From Fistularia commersonii (Eukaryota > Chordata > Actinopteri > Syngnathiformes > Fistulariidae), in assembly GCA_037954325.1 (NCBI GenBank), contig JBBMNZ010000018.1, forward strand, positions 11,732,501 to 11,796,500: a DNA stretch of 64,000 nt, in the 5' to 3' direction. Shown here piece after piece: positions 1-14,239 of this stretch. The notes beneath the pieces were generated by a model. It had not been told where the DNA came from. It was given only the letters and a program-made list of their open reading frames with translations, and did not search any database. The position numbers and the translations under genes are program-made. Within the stretch, counting starts at the first letter, position 1. Each line of letters starts with the position of its first letter.

Positions 1-3000
1 GCATTCTAATAGAAAAAAATTGTTGTAATATTTGATTGATCCAACCCAAATGGTAACCATCATTTGACATTCAAAATGCATAACATACCCAGACTTTGTC
101 TTCAAAATGATTTTAAACAGATTGCATTTACAACTGGTAAAAATTTGTGCCCACCTTGAAATCACGCAGCTTGCAACATTGTTACATAGGTCCATTGAAA
201 CAAGAGGTAGAATAATGCATCAAAACACATCAAATCTAGTCTCTAACAAAAATGAAAAATACCAAATACTACCGACAACTAAGCCAAAGAGGCAGGTTCA
301 CATATACAGCTAGATGGTAGCCATCTGTGAAAGTGCATTTCAATGCATTCTTGTTTTTTAAAGCAAGGGAAGATGTCTTCTCTATCTGGAGTGCTCAGGA
401 GAAAAGCAAAGGAGAATACCATACAAATTTACATTTGATTTGAATACAAAGACATTTGACTGCAACGTACATATTGCTGAACTGTTATTGTTTCAGTTGC
501 ATGACGTTGGGATTTTATTAATCGAATTCTATTTAAAGCGTGACATGTTGCAAAATTGCTAATGTATAACCTATGAGGGTTTCTGACTGCAACTCATCTA
601 AATTTAAAATCATAAATCTTTCATAGAACATGGACAAACATTCTTCTTGCATGACTACAGGCAGAGAGTATCCATTGTCTGGGCTGAATATTACACACTT
701 GTCCCCTAAAAAAGATGCAAAGAGTAAATTAGCAAATGTGAAATGGAGATGAGGCCTTACAGCTCAGAGACTCAACTTAATACAACTCTCATGTGCACAT
801 GGAGGAGAAGCATGTGCATAATTGTGCTTTCAGAGGTTCTTCACACTCCATGCTGGACATGGGCATAGGAAGAGGGATAGTAGGGGGGGAAAGAACATTG
901 GCACTGGGGGACACATCATGACCGGTGTAGAATTTAAATTGCTGATTCCTAATTATATTGAATATTCCCAAGGTAATCCTGTTTGGTGTTATTGTCTAAA
1001 TTAAAAGTGAATTTCCAAATGAAGCCATTGTATAATGGATTGTCAGACACACTTGTTTGCTGGTAATTGCTGACGTGAGTAATTTTACCTTCCAACGTAT
1101 GAAAATAATTTTATTATTTTTGCAGCATTAATAAGATTCCTTTTACACCAAAGGACACATTTTTTCATGCTTTGTTTTTACAGTCAAGACTCACCACTGA
1201 TGCATCAGGATAAGGTGGTTTGTTTTCTGTTCGAGCATGAATACCCCAGCAATGTGCTAAAGAGTTTCTTATGGTGTCAGGGCTTCACATTTTTCTCAGA
1301 TTTACTGATTTTTAATGTATGTCTTGGATGTGTCATGGTAACCAAGAGCCACATCCCTTCCCCCATTTATCTTTGTGGGTGCAGGCTTATCCTCATATGC
1401 AATTCTATGGTAAATTGGGATATATCTTTACATGCAAAACTGAACATTTCTGCTGTTTTCAATGTCATAATTCTGAATGACCTTTCTAATTAAATCAGTT
1501 AAAAATGAAACGTCAACTCTAAGCGATGTGCAGGATATAAACCAGTTTGAATGGGTATATCAGAGAAAGAGTGAACAACATATCATTCAGATGAATCAAC
1601 ACAAACAAACAGTCATATATGTTGATGCATTAAGCAATTGGAAAAGAAGAAAAGAGTGAGCAAAACCATGAAAACAGTCAGATCAGTTGGAAAATGGAAG
1701 ACGGACATTACCTGTAGGGTCAAACTCATGGGAGGGAAGTGACGGTTTATCACTTTTAGGTTTCTTGTCTGGGGGGTGGTCCTTACTGAGAATGCTGCTG
1801 GTTCTAAAGAAAGAGAAATATCCTTGAGTCTGCTCACTAGCCAACAGGCAGACTCACTTCAAACAAACAGAGCAAAATTGTGGCATTTGTGCAGGATGTG
1901 CTTTTCCATACAACAATGTATCCTTTTAATTTCAAAAGGCTATGCAACTCAAATGAAGCCATCTTGTTAGACTACTAGCTTGCCTGCGCTGCATAAGCCA
2001 GTGAAAGTTCAGGAGGAATCAGAGTGACACACAAAACCAGCAATTGTTCACTTCAGCACAGACAATAATGTGGCTGGAGGACCTCCTACTGTATGAATCA
2101 TGCTGAGTGTGTCTACTGTATAATGTGACAGCCAGAGAGGATGTGGAGCCGCTCTGCTGAGTGCCCAGAGTGCAACGCCAGAGAAAGGAAGCTCCTCAGA
2201 GGAGGTGCAACAAGGCCAAACTCCAGCTTGAACCTCAGCAGGCCATGTATGGCTGCTTCTGCCTATACCAGCCCCAGCTGTGAAAGGCCACTGTTCTGCT
2301 CACTGTGAAAAGCAGAGATGGGCCGCTCTTAGAAGAGGGACTCCTTTGTCCCTTGCTGTGTGTATATGTGTATGAACATGAGTTGGAAGGGGTGAGAGAG
2401 GGGGTATGTTTAGTTCGGACTCTGAGGACTCTTCTGTTGCACCAGGTCTTGCAAACCCTGCCTTGTTTCCCTCATCTGGTTTTCTGTGTACGTAAACCAA
2501 TGGTTTGTAAGCTGGTGGTTCGTGTAACAGCCCACCCCTTGGTTTTAAAACATATATACAATCAATTTTTTAAGGAAAATTAAGATTCTTACCTGTTTGC
2601 TTTCTTGGGAAACCTGTGGGATAAGACAAAAATGACCGTCAGCATTGCAATTTCCTCTTTAAATCATTAAGATAAATAAACAAATCAAGATTTTTTTTAG
2701 CTATATGGGGGAAGCAAAACCTGATGCCTAGCAGAAAGCTTCTGAGGCCCACATAGTGGTAAACATGATAATCCTGATCAAACACAGTTCTTCATCTGCA
2801 GATTAAACCCATTTCCAGGTCAAGTGTACTCTGTCTCACAGATGTTAGCTATATGTGTGCGGCGTGTGTTTGTGTATGCCTCGATTTAGTTCCATACAGA
2901 ATTCACGAATGTAATAATCAAATCCTAATCACATCAATCGCCTGTTTCCTTCAAGGCCCCAAGCCTTGAAACTGATTAGTGCAATGGAATGATTGAGGGA

Positions 3001-6000
3001 TTAAATATTTTCAGAGTACTATTAGCACCATATGGAAAGAGATAGATTTTCCTGGAAATTAATTTTTCAGCATTGACTTGGCGCTTGGCAGACACTTTGG
3101 AAATTTGTATTTCAGATGATACTGTACTGTGCATCGACAGAGTTTGTGCGGGTAAAGAAAACAGGCTGCAATTAATAGCGACTGACATTTTTCTCCCTTG
3201 GATCTTAGGGCCATTTCCAAAACGTGGCCCAGCTAACCCTGTCAATTTTTGCATTATGAATATATTGCAAAAAATGCTCTGTGCAATAATCTATAATAAT
3301 CATAAAAAGGGTGTCACATAGTGTATTTCTAAAGTTAGGGGAAGCCATGTTTTGCCCGTTTTAGTAAATAACATGGTATATTCTCACAAGCCAAAGTTAA
3401 AGATTGATTGATACGTTTGGTGTACTTGATTTATTTCAATGAGAGCAAACAGTTGAATTAGGGGTAACAGCAGAAACAAAAAAATAATCTAATCACAAAG
3501 TGGTTTTGATCATAAAATGTATAGCTATTATATAGAGATATAAAAAGAAGGAAAGTTTGACTTGCACTGATTAACACTGAAAAGTAATGACCAGATCATT
3601 AGTTATGAACAGACGAATGAGTAACTACACATTTCAAAAAAACAGTCATCATAATGGGGAAGTCTGACTACTAACTAGCCCACATTAACTCTTTCTTCTG
3701 GCGACAGTGTGTCCCATTCAGAGCCATGCTGGGCAGCTGAATGGTACGTTTATGAAAATTCCTAGGGCTGTAATAAGTTCCAGAGCCTCCAAGAAAGAAA
3801 AAAAAATAGCTTTAAGTAGCCCACTCCCATGAAACCTCTGAATTGAAGGGATGGAAAAGTGAGCACATAAACACACAGGCTGAACTGGAGCATGGGTAAG
3901 CACAAGCTGAGAGATGGCAAAACTGAGTAGGCAGAAGGTTTTTTTTGTTTTGTTTTGTTTGTTTTCTGGTTGATCATAGGAACAAGATGGTCACATGGAT
4001 CATTTTTAAGGAGCTGGATGATGTGTCAGGCTGTCTATAATTTTTACTGTGAGTGCAATTATGACATTTTATTCAAAACACAAAGGCCAACATCTAAAGC
4101 CTAATTTGGTTTAAGGACTAAATTAAAACATGAAAACCCGATAATGGCCAAAGTATGATTAAGCCTATATATTAACCTTTGTCATGATTTGATATATGTT
4201 AGAGAAGAGCAAACGACAAACACATGCATTGAATAAAGGTCACTTGAGGTCATTACTCATAAACCAAAACTTATTTGAAATTAAGCCTTCTGTTAATTTC
4301 TCTGTGCTTAAGTTGAATTTTATTCCTTCTCGGTGCTACTTCAAATTTACAAAAATTAGATTACAATTGTTTGTCCAAAAAGGTTTACTAAAAATAAATA
4401 CCAGTTATTTACTAATCAATGGGCTTGTGCTGGGCAGTAACTGTAACCATTCACATTCCTTTATTTCACATTTTGAAATATAAATACGGTTCTATCATTA
4501 GCTGCTGCACTTGATTAAACTAGTGAGAGAGCACACAGTTTTTAATTGAATGTTTGTAAATTTATGTTTTACTCGTTAGCGTGCCTTGGTATAAATATAC
4601 TGCAGTGGGTGAATTTGTTGAGCTGTTGAACCAGTTTACTTTACAGAGGAGCATGTTATTCATTCATTTTCAAATGTATTTAATCTGGAATATGGAACAC
4701 TTCTTCAATTCACATGTTTTGAGCGAGATTTAACAGTAAACATATTAACCAAACTGAAATTTTGAATTATCTTCTGTATGTCATTATATATGTTTAAAAA
4801 AAGAATCATTGAGTGAAACTGTCAATCTGTCCATCTCGTGTACAAACTCACATAAAGATAAGCTTTGATCGCTCTTGATTGCTTACCTAAAATTTCATTG
4901 GCATATACATTTCATTGGCTTATACCCATGTTGTATATTTCACCTGCAGTCGCCAAGGTAGTGACACACTAGTTTTTACGTGTTAGTGAATCTTTCCTTT
5001 ATGCAGCAGTGGTTAACCGCTTCATTCCCTGTAATTTCTCAAAGCAGTTTTCTTCCATAGCTCTGAAAACCTGTAGGTACACTTTGTATTTTGAAATAAC
5101 TGGGAATGAAATGCTGACTGATTTCAATTATATAACCCAGGACAGAAATCAATAATGAGATGAGCCTTAAGTTAAAGTGTACAACGATACAAAATCTCAG
5201 AATGTCAGTTCCTACAGGGCAGTAATCTGCTTGTGAAAAAAATTAATAAATATGAACAGATCAGTTAAATGCTGAGATCTGTAGCCAATTCCGTCTTGGA
5301 TAGAGCACCATGTCATCAAAATATCAGTATTACAAATACTATCATAAGTCTGAAACTTAAGTTTGCCACAGAGACAAAGTTTTTCCCCGAGAGGAGTTTT
5401 ATTTAGGGACATTCCATTGTACCTCACAGGCTGTTCCATAAGTGACTCAAGCTTTTCCTGTAGTTACTAACATAAAACAGCTTGTTAGTTACAAATATTT
5501 TGCTTTTAAGCTAAATCATACATTTCATTTAATTTGCAATACTTACCATAAATAGCTTTCAAAAATATATAAAAAAAAATAAATAAATAGAAATACAACT
5601 GGTTGCAGTCTGCTTACAAAACCTATGAGTGTCAAAGTTTGAAAAAGTTGTTTTGAAAAGACTTAATTGTTCTGATTTAAAATGACTTCTTAGATCTTAC
5701 CACACTTATTTTTACATTAAATTTTTTAGTACAATAAAAAGACAGCATATTGTATTTTGATTTGCGGCGCTTCAATGTACTTGAGTTTCAAATACCACAT
5801 AAATACATTTCATTTACGTGGTAAATCTGCCGTTTTTCCAGCTTTTGTAATTCATGCTGCTCAGCACTGATGAACTATCATGTTTTTTTTTAAGGTGACG
5901 TACCCCTTTTTGCTACTTTCAAGAATTAAATCATAAACCCAAAAGAGTATATAATCTAAAATAAATGTGAGGAGGTGGAGGTGCTACAGGTCATCTTTCG

Positions 6001-9000
6001 AGGGAGGCAAACGTCACAGTCACAAATCTTTTACTTCATCATCTACAATAAAATGTATCACTTTGTATGAAAGAATGGGAAAAACAAGTGAAGCTCTTCT
6101 AATTGTGTGACCAGTTTAGGATTTTAAGACTTTATTTGGCCAGAATCTAGAGGAAACATGCAAGAGCAGTGCAATATACCAAAAGTCTATCAAAGACCGC
6201 CCTTTTCCTCTCTGCAAAACCAATAGACAAAGATTTTTAATCAATTCTCTACATCTCATTTAATTCCTAAGATCAAGCTATAAAACTTCTGTGTATAGAC
6301 TAGGAGCTCCTCCTGCATATGGCCATGACATTTTTAGGGAATGCAAAAAAGAGAAGGGAGGCAGAGTTAGAACTGGGTGGGGTTGGAGGGAGGGGAAGGA
6401 CTGAAACGGGCCTGGGCTTGAATGCTCCATTGAGGTTTGGTGTTTTGATGGAAAACTGTGGCAGAGCTGGGCCAACTTCAGCAGTGGCAACAAGAGAGGC
6501 CAGGACCAGACCAAGAGCACAGAGAGAAAAGTAGTGTGTAGGGAAGAAGGGAGGGATGAAGAGCCCGATGGGAGCAGGAGACTGACACAAAGTTATTTCT
6601 GTGAAAGATTCTCCTGAAACTGAAGAGGAAGTAAAACAGGGAACACTTAAGTGCTGAGCCAAAGGGAAGCCCTTCAGACTATTTATAGCTCCTCCCAAAA
6701 TTAACTTCATTTAAATAAACACTGTGTTTAATACAACGTTAAAGTCTACATAATCAAAAAAAGAGGAATTGGATAGGAATGAGAGTTGGCAGAATCTTGT
6801 CACAATGAAACAAAGTAAGGGAGAATGTTAGATACATTTTGCTCCATCACATTACCCCCATTTTAAATTCAAATGGATTGCAGTAATGTGGACTGGTTTC
6901 CCATCAGAAACTGAGCAAGGCAACTCTTCAGTGTTGTTAAAGCTCAAGCAGGTGGGGCCTATCTGGAACTAGAAGGGGATTGGACAATCCTGGGAGTTGC
7001 CTTCAGGCTGCGAAGATCAAGCTGAGGAGTGTTCCATTCCAGGAGCTGAAATACAACATTACTTTGTGCACTGCAGGATTGATGTCCTCAAATAATAAGA
7101 CGGCAATGGAAAACATGGCAGAAATTTAAAGGGGGCTCAGGGGTGGCTGTCTTCTCAGCTGTGCTTTGTGCTGAGTCATGTTATTAATCTGCAAAGTAAA
7201 CTAATGACAACATTTTCTTTTCAGTTGGCCATTCATGCCACTTCTTTATAATGGTAAGTGATTCTGTCGCAGCGGTGTTGTGCGTCCTCCTTTTTAACAG
7301 CGTAATGCGTGCCTGCAGTTTGCCAATAAGACGGCGCAAAGAAACTGCTGGTTATCTAATCTATATACCTGAGTCACAGAATGTGGTTGCAAAGCACAAG
7401 ACGTCACTACTTTCCCCTCTATGCCACAGAGAAAGGAGAGGTCTACAGCCACGAAGCAATACTTGGCCTCCTTAAACCATCTTCTGTACAATTCTGTCAA
7501 ATTTTAAAACACTGGTGTCACTCAACATGTGACCGTGAATTTACCGTGTGACCGTAAACATTTCAAGAATGAGAGCATTAAGTGAGCGTATGAGACAAAC
7601 TGATGAAGAGAGGTGTGGTGTGTGTTGCAAAGGCAGGAGCAATAGCTTCAGAGCTCAGGCTAAAGCCTCAGGGGGAAAACAGTGCCCTTTCTGCCCCAAT
7701 AAACCTCATCAGGATTCCTGACATGAAGGCTGGGGGATAGACATTTCTTCACGCTATGCTGTCTGCTGTCCTCCAGCGCTGAGAAAGAAAAAGAGGTGGT
7801 TTACCATGCTACGCCATCGAACATTGCAGCTGGTCATAAGCCCCGCTAATGCTCCCAACTATCAATGAGCAGACGCTCACTCACTATCTGACAGGTAAAC
7901 AAGCACTTGCTACTGCAAATGTCTTTCAAGATTCATAATGGTTACGAGGAAATGTTTTCAATAGAGAGCTACAAGGCAGCAGGAAAGCAAAAAATATCAA
8001 ACCTTCTCTTTTACGCAGCGGTTACACTTAAAACTATCCACCTGATATGAGCCATACATCTGCAATGACCACTTTTGGTAGAACATCACACCCCAGCAAA
8101 TTAGCACATTATTTTTGTTTCCAAAGGTCAAATTGATTGTTTGTTTTTTTAATGGTAGTTAGGTACTGTGGTAGTATGGCATTTTGCTTTAGGTTATCAT
8201 GGCATCAAAAGGTTATTTTGGACCACGCCTAGTAACAAATCTAGCAAAAATAGGTTACTAAAACAATTAAAGGGTCAGTGATGTGTGGTGGAAGAGGATT
8301 CCTTAAGCCTGTGCTCAGCAAATGAAAGGGAGTATGCCCTGACAACAGTTCTCTTCAAGAATGCTAAGCATAAATATGATTGAAAGAACAGAACCCTGAT
8401 AAATTAATAGAAGCCAAGTACCACCAATGTCTTAGAGGGTTCTTCCTGCATACATAAATATTATAAACACAAAAATAAGGCCAGAACAATAATTCTTCAA
8501 GGTGAAAGATGGCAGTGGTCTCAGGCGGTTCGTGAAAGAAATCGACGCTGAAGACAATCAGACAAAAACTGGGTAAACTGTCTGCTCAAGGTTTTCACAA
8601 CACCACTAAGACAACAGCACGTCTCATTACTTCCTCTCATAGCCAGAATATGATTCATGAAATGTGTTTCTTTTTTTGATGATGAATCATCCACACAGTC
8701 AAGAATGTGTCTTAGTATTAAATGAATAATGGTTTGTCTAGTCAATATAGAGACAAACTGTGTCACATCGATTTGTCATGACGACAAATGATCAGCTGTT
8801 ATTCATCCGTACAGTTTCATCCTTCTGTTTTATGTTGATATTTAATCACAGATCATATCAAATGGCATATATCGTTTCACCTTGGTAACAGTGAAATGAA
8901 TTAATAACTTACCACTGAAGCATGCTCTCATTTAACTATTGCTTTGATCAATTTATTTATGTGGCAAGACTTAGCAGTCGTATCCCAACACACCTCATTT

Positions 9001-12000
9001 GACTGATGCATGAGTACTACTGATCAAGCCAAACAGACTGGGATTGATACATCAGTAGTCAATGCTTGGAAGAAAGGAGGTGCAAAAAATGATCAACTCA
9101 CCTGATGATCTACACATACAAAGGGCTGATATCAATGCACTTGTTTTGGAAAATACATTGTGAAATGGTGAAATGCCGCTAATTTCTTCTTGATACTGAA
9201 ACCTCCTTTTGCCATGTCTTAACCTGATCAGGAATCTAACAAAATTGTTGAGGTATCAGATCAAATAGCAGTGATGAATTCCCTTCCCTATGTCTTTGAT
9301 GACAGGAGGGTATTTCTAATCTCCTTAAATATCTCTTGGATGCCTTGATGGATTTAGTGCATAATGGAATTTTATTTTTTAACTGGTGAGCTTGATACAG
9401 TTGGCAGATGGTGAATTGTCTCCACTGGTAGATTTTAAAATCCACCCACCCAAAACAAGTAATTTCCAATCCAGACAAAGGTCACAGTTGCCAAAGCACT
9501 CTACTGATTTTTATTCCTGAGTTCCTTTTACAAGGCAATTACAAGGCCACTAACTAAGGATCCAAAGGGCTACTTCAGTACATGAAATGACACAGAGATA
9601 AGCAGGTGTTTGTTTTAAATCCTTCAATAGTCAAACAACAAAATGTAAAGATGATGGTCGACCAATATATTCACTTCTTAATTGTGGTTACATGTGTCCT
9701 TGACTCATCTTCACCAATACTTGGGCAGCTTACTTTCATGAGAGCCAAAAAGGAGGCTTTGCATTATTCAAGCCTGCTGGTTATAAATAAATGTGTTTCA
9801 ATGTATATCATCAAGACAGACAGCATACAATCTACCAGTGTTTGAATAAGGACATAATACTTTTCAAACATTTCAAAAAAATAACCAAGGCAGCGTCAGT
9901 GAGCAAAATGTAAACTTAAAAAAAAAAAAGCTACTGAAGGTTCAATTTGTTTCAAATGTCTTTTGGCAAAAAAAAAAATGTCCCATGAGCTGTATATGTG
10001 CAATATTCATGACTGAACGGACACAGTTAAGTGAAACCCCAACTTTGTAAAGGTTGATTGGTACACTGTTTGTCTGCTGTCACCATTCACAGGCAGACTT
10101 CAACATGCCAGCCAGGATGATTCTGCCAAATTCAAAGTTCCGCCTCTTGTCCTCCTCCTGCTGCCGCTGCTACTATTGTCATTCACAGCTCCCAGCTGTC
10201 ACCTGTAGAATGACTGCAATCTAGTTTTCAATTATATGTTATTGGTTAAAAGGAGTCATAAATCAAACTTAAATTAAACAAATGTTTGATAATTGTCACT
10301 TGCTCACATGCACTGGTGTGATCAGAAATGAAACTTGAGAATGGGACAGTTCTCGGTCATGACCCCATCAATGATATGTTATTCAATAGTCCTTGTACAC
10401 ATTACTATCCAAATTACTTACAAATGGAGCTTTTTTAAGAGTTGAAATCACTCTCTCTGTCGCTGACTTTTTTGCCATTATTTCCACATGGTTACTGTTT
10501 CTTCATTCACTTTGACCTACATTTCTTTTTTAATCATTGAGAGCTATGCACCCCTGTTGGATTCACTGCAGATTCAGTGGAATTGTCACATGATTTGGAT
10601 AGATGCAGTGGCTTTACTTTTATACTTTTTTTTTTTTTAAATATTAATTTCCAAGACGGGATGATTGAAATACAAACTCTTCATACTTTGAAGTTTACAA
10701 TAATAAGTAACTAGCCTTATTCACCGATTCCAATGTCCATCTGACAACAAAGTATTTACAAGGACATGTGAAGACATCACACAAACATTCTCCCCTGTTC
10801 CCTTTTTCTTTTATAAATGATCTGGTCTTCTGTGGACTGAAAGTAATGTCCAGGCACAGTAGCTCTCTGGGCCAACAGGGGAAAACTATATAATGTCCAC
10901 AAGCATCAGCATCACAGTGCAGGGTGATGGACCCCAACTCTCCCAGCAAGAGAACTAATGCCCAAACTCCACCCACCAAGGAACATAACTACACCAGACT
11001 TGCTTTTCTTTCTCTCCCCACATCTCATCGTCTTGTTTGTTATAACTGCATATTAATTCCCTCCATCCAAACAATAAAATATCCTTAACAAAAACAAATT
11101 ACCCAAACCATGGATAGACTTGCAAGCCACAGGTAAAGAGTTCAGGCACTTCACGACTCTGGACCAAAGCTGGACTAAATCTATATTTTTAGAGCCAATA
11201 CAAATGCAAATTGCTGATAAGGCCATGTGGAAAATCATTAATTATGTATTGTCTAATAATGCATTCATATTATCAGCAAAACATGCAAAAAATGTCATAA
11301 GTGCTGACTATGGATACCGGCTCAAGTAACTATTTGTTTAGTTCTGTTTATCAATCTTTTTAACAGTTTTATACAGCCCTGCAAACCCCAAATAAAAAAA
11401 TTCTGTTACACTACAACGAAGCTAAGAGATCATACTCCATCCCTAAACTTTAGTGGGATACTTATCTGTGAAATGTTTGTATTGGCAAGGTTTTTGGTTG
11501 GTTGACAGAATTATGGCATTACAGGATATTAAGAACTGTATATTATTCCATACAGTTTCACAAAAAAAATGCTCCTCATTTTTATAAAAATGATAAATGA
11601 AGATGCTGTGTTTTATTGTACTGCAAATAGTGCATGTTCAGTATCTATTCTCTGTTTGGGGGAACAGGTTAAGACAACCTGACAGAGCTAGCTACAGGTA
11701 CCGGTAGATTGATGGTATAATACAATAGGACTTGTTAAACAAAAATGTACTTCTGTATACATCAGCCAAATTCTGAGCACTATTTACCCTCATTGCTAGG
11801 CATCCCAATGCTCTCGGGAGCACCCATGGGATGGTTTCCACCAACCATGAAAGCAGAATTATTTTGGCATGCCAGCTCCAAAAAGTTATAGCGAAAGACA
11901 GAGACACATTAAACTTCCATGTACACTTAAGGTTCCATGTCTCATTAGTAAAGTAAAGTAAAAGTAAGTAAAGCCATTGGCAAGCTCCAAAACTGCAGAA

Positions 12001-14152
12001 TCTACAGCTACACCAAAAAAGGGAAAACACGAGGAGCCTTCTTCAACAACGTTAAAGCATTGTCTGCTCTGGGGGGTTTATTGTGAATCCCAGTTCTGTT
12101 CAACAACAATCCAAATAGACACAAGAGAGACATTTCACCCCTCATCCGAGAGGTGAAATGTCTTCAAGTGAAGAAATTCAAGTCCAGTTGCCACGACAAG
12201 AAGATTTTGACAAGAATTCAAAATGACCCTGATGACTGAGAACCTCCACAGACAAAAGATGGACAGAAGCTGCACCTTGGAGACCTCCCGCATTATTTTT
12301 CTGATATACTACCTAGGCACTGTAGATTCTCTTGAGTGCACATTCTCACAAATAGTAAGTGCATGCATCTATCTATCGAGAGAAAGAGATAGAGAGAGAG
12401 ACACACACACACATATATAGGTGTGTATGTACATATATAGTGTGTGTGTATGTGTGTGTGTGTGTGTGTGCATGCATGGTCCATTAACTTCTATTCTATT
12501 ATGTCAGAGATATACCATTTATTCTTCAACTGCAAGCAAAATGTTTAACCAACCAAGTATAACAGACAATGTTAGAGGATATATTTGCCTTGATGATCAA
12601 ATGAATCAGACTTTTCCATGAAATTGTCAGAGCAAACAATGTACATTTTCAAAATCAGGATTGTTCTGGCTGGCTGTTCAATTTACTGTGATGTGATAAG
12701 CTTGCAACTGGCCAACCCTTGATTACTTCATGTTTTTTCACACTGCCTTTCATAAACTGAAACACAGACTTTTGAGCCAGTTACCATGTGGTAAGTTACA
12801 CACTGAAAACAGCAAGTTTTGACAAGTTATGGACTTGGTGATAAGGCAGGCCTGCTAAGGTCTTTCAGTGAATAGTTGAAACCTTTCCCCCACAAAATGA
12901 CCCCTGCCCCTCCAACATTATTTTGCAAGAGCAAAAAATCAGAGAGTAATTCAGTTTGCGTCCCACAAGACTGGTATTTTTCCATTGGTTGTTGGTTCAA
13001 TCTTTTCAACACATTTATTTATTACAGAAAGCACTCCTATTTTGAGACAAGGACTTTTCTCCTTTTTGATGTGGTCATCAACAGATATATAAAGTTTTTT
13101 TTATATTGAGCCAAGAACTTTCTTGCTGTGAGGCGGAAGCCACCATGCGCCACCATGTGCACAAACCACTGTGCCATGCCACCACAAAAAGTAACACAAT
13201 AAAAAAAACAAAAACACAACTCAGGACTCTCTTGCAGCAGCAAATAAGTTGGCCTTCAGCTTTGCTTTAAAGACAACAACAGAGTAGGCCTGCTAGATGT
13301 CAAGAAGCAGACTGTTCCACAAAGTTGGTGCACAAAAAGACCCACTTGCAAAGTCTTTTTCAGACACTAGGGAACCCTGGGAGAGCAATGTACATTCAGG
13401 CACATATGACTTTACTGGGTCAAATAAGGAAGATGGTGAGAAAATGGTGGTGTTATGTTGTTATGAGAGACCTATGAAGTATGTTAATATTACCTGCTTT
13501 TTGAAACACTTAATAATTTAGATACAAATTCACCTAACTATTTATGGTTGGAAGTGCAACTAATGATATTTCTCTTCTCTAAATGGCAGAATATCTTTTA
13601 GTAATTGCCTTCTACCAATGAACCCCCCTCCCCTTGCAGTTATATACCAAAAACTCTTAAAGGCCTGTGAGAACCAAATACGCCTCTCAGATGAGAGTAG
13701 AAATGTCTTCAAGAAACTAAACAAAGTGTAGTTAAATGAGATTTGACAATGTAAGACCATGACCTGGATGATTGAGAACCTTCACATACATCTTATAGAC
13801 TTCGTTTGTAGATTTCTCCTCTGTGGTCCTGGGGATGATGACGACAGTTAACCGGAACAACCGATGTGGCACTGTGACAACTTCCATAAGTTTTTATTTT
13901 CAGAGGTGGCAGATGAGAGGTTTCACCCATGTCTTGTCAGTCCTCTGTAATTTGGTCTGTTTATTTTGCCAGAATGACCACTTTATACCCCATTTTGTCC
14001 TTAATGGTAGTTAGCTCTGCCACGGGGAAATGGGTGGCCAAGCAAATTAGGTGTTTTGCCTTTCTCTTCTCATCCTGATATCCAACATATTGAAGTTTTC
14101 TTTGAGACAAAGTCTGCCATGGGTAAACCCAAAAACATATAAATTAAATTTG

Positions 14153-14239
<87 letters not shown>

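Larger units (their letters stand above)
1..1711. other. ARHGEF12 intron 3 (partial)
   Basis: AT-rich sequence. I could not find the exon carrying the start of the PDZ domain, so it should lie beyond position 1. The one notable item is the candidate terminal exon at 533-705, reported separately. Confidence 0.6.
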
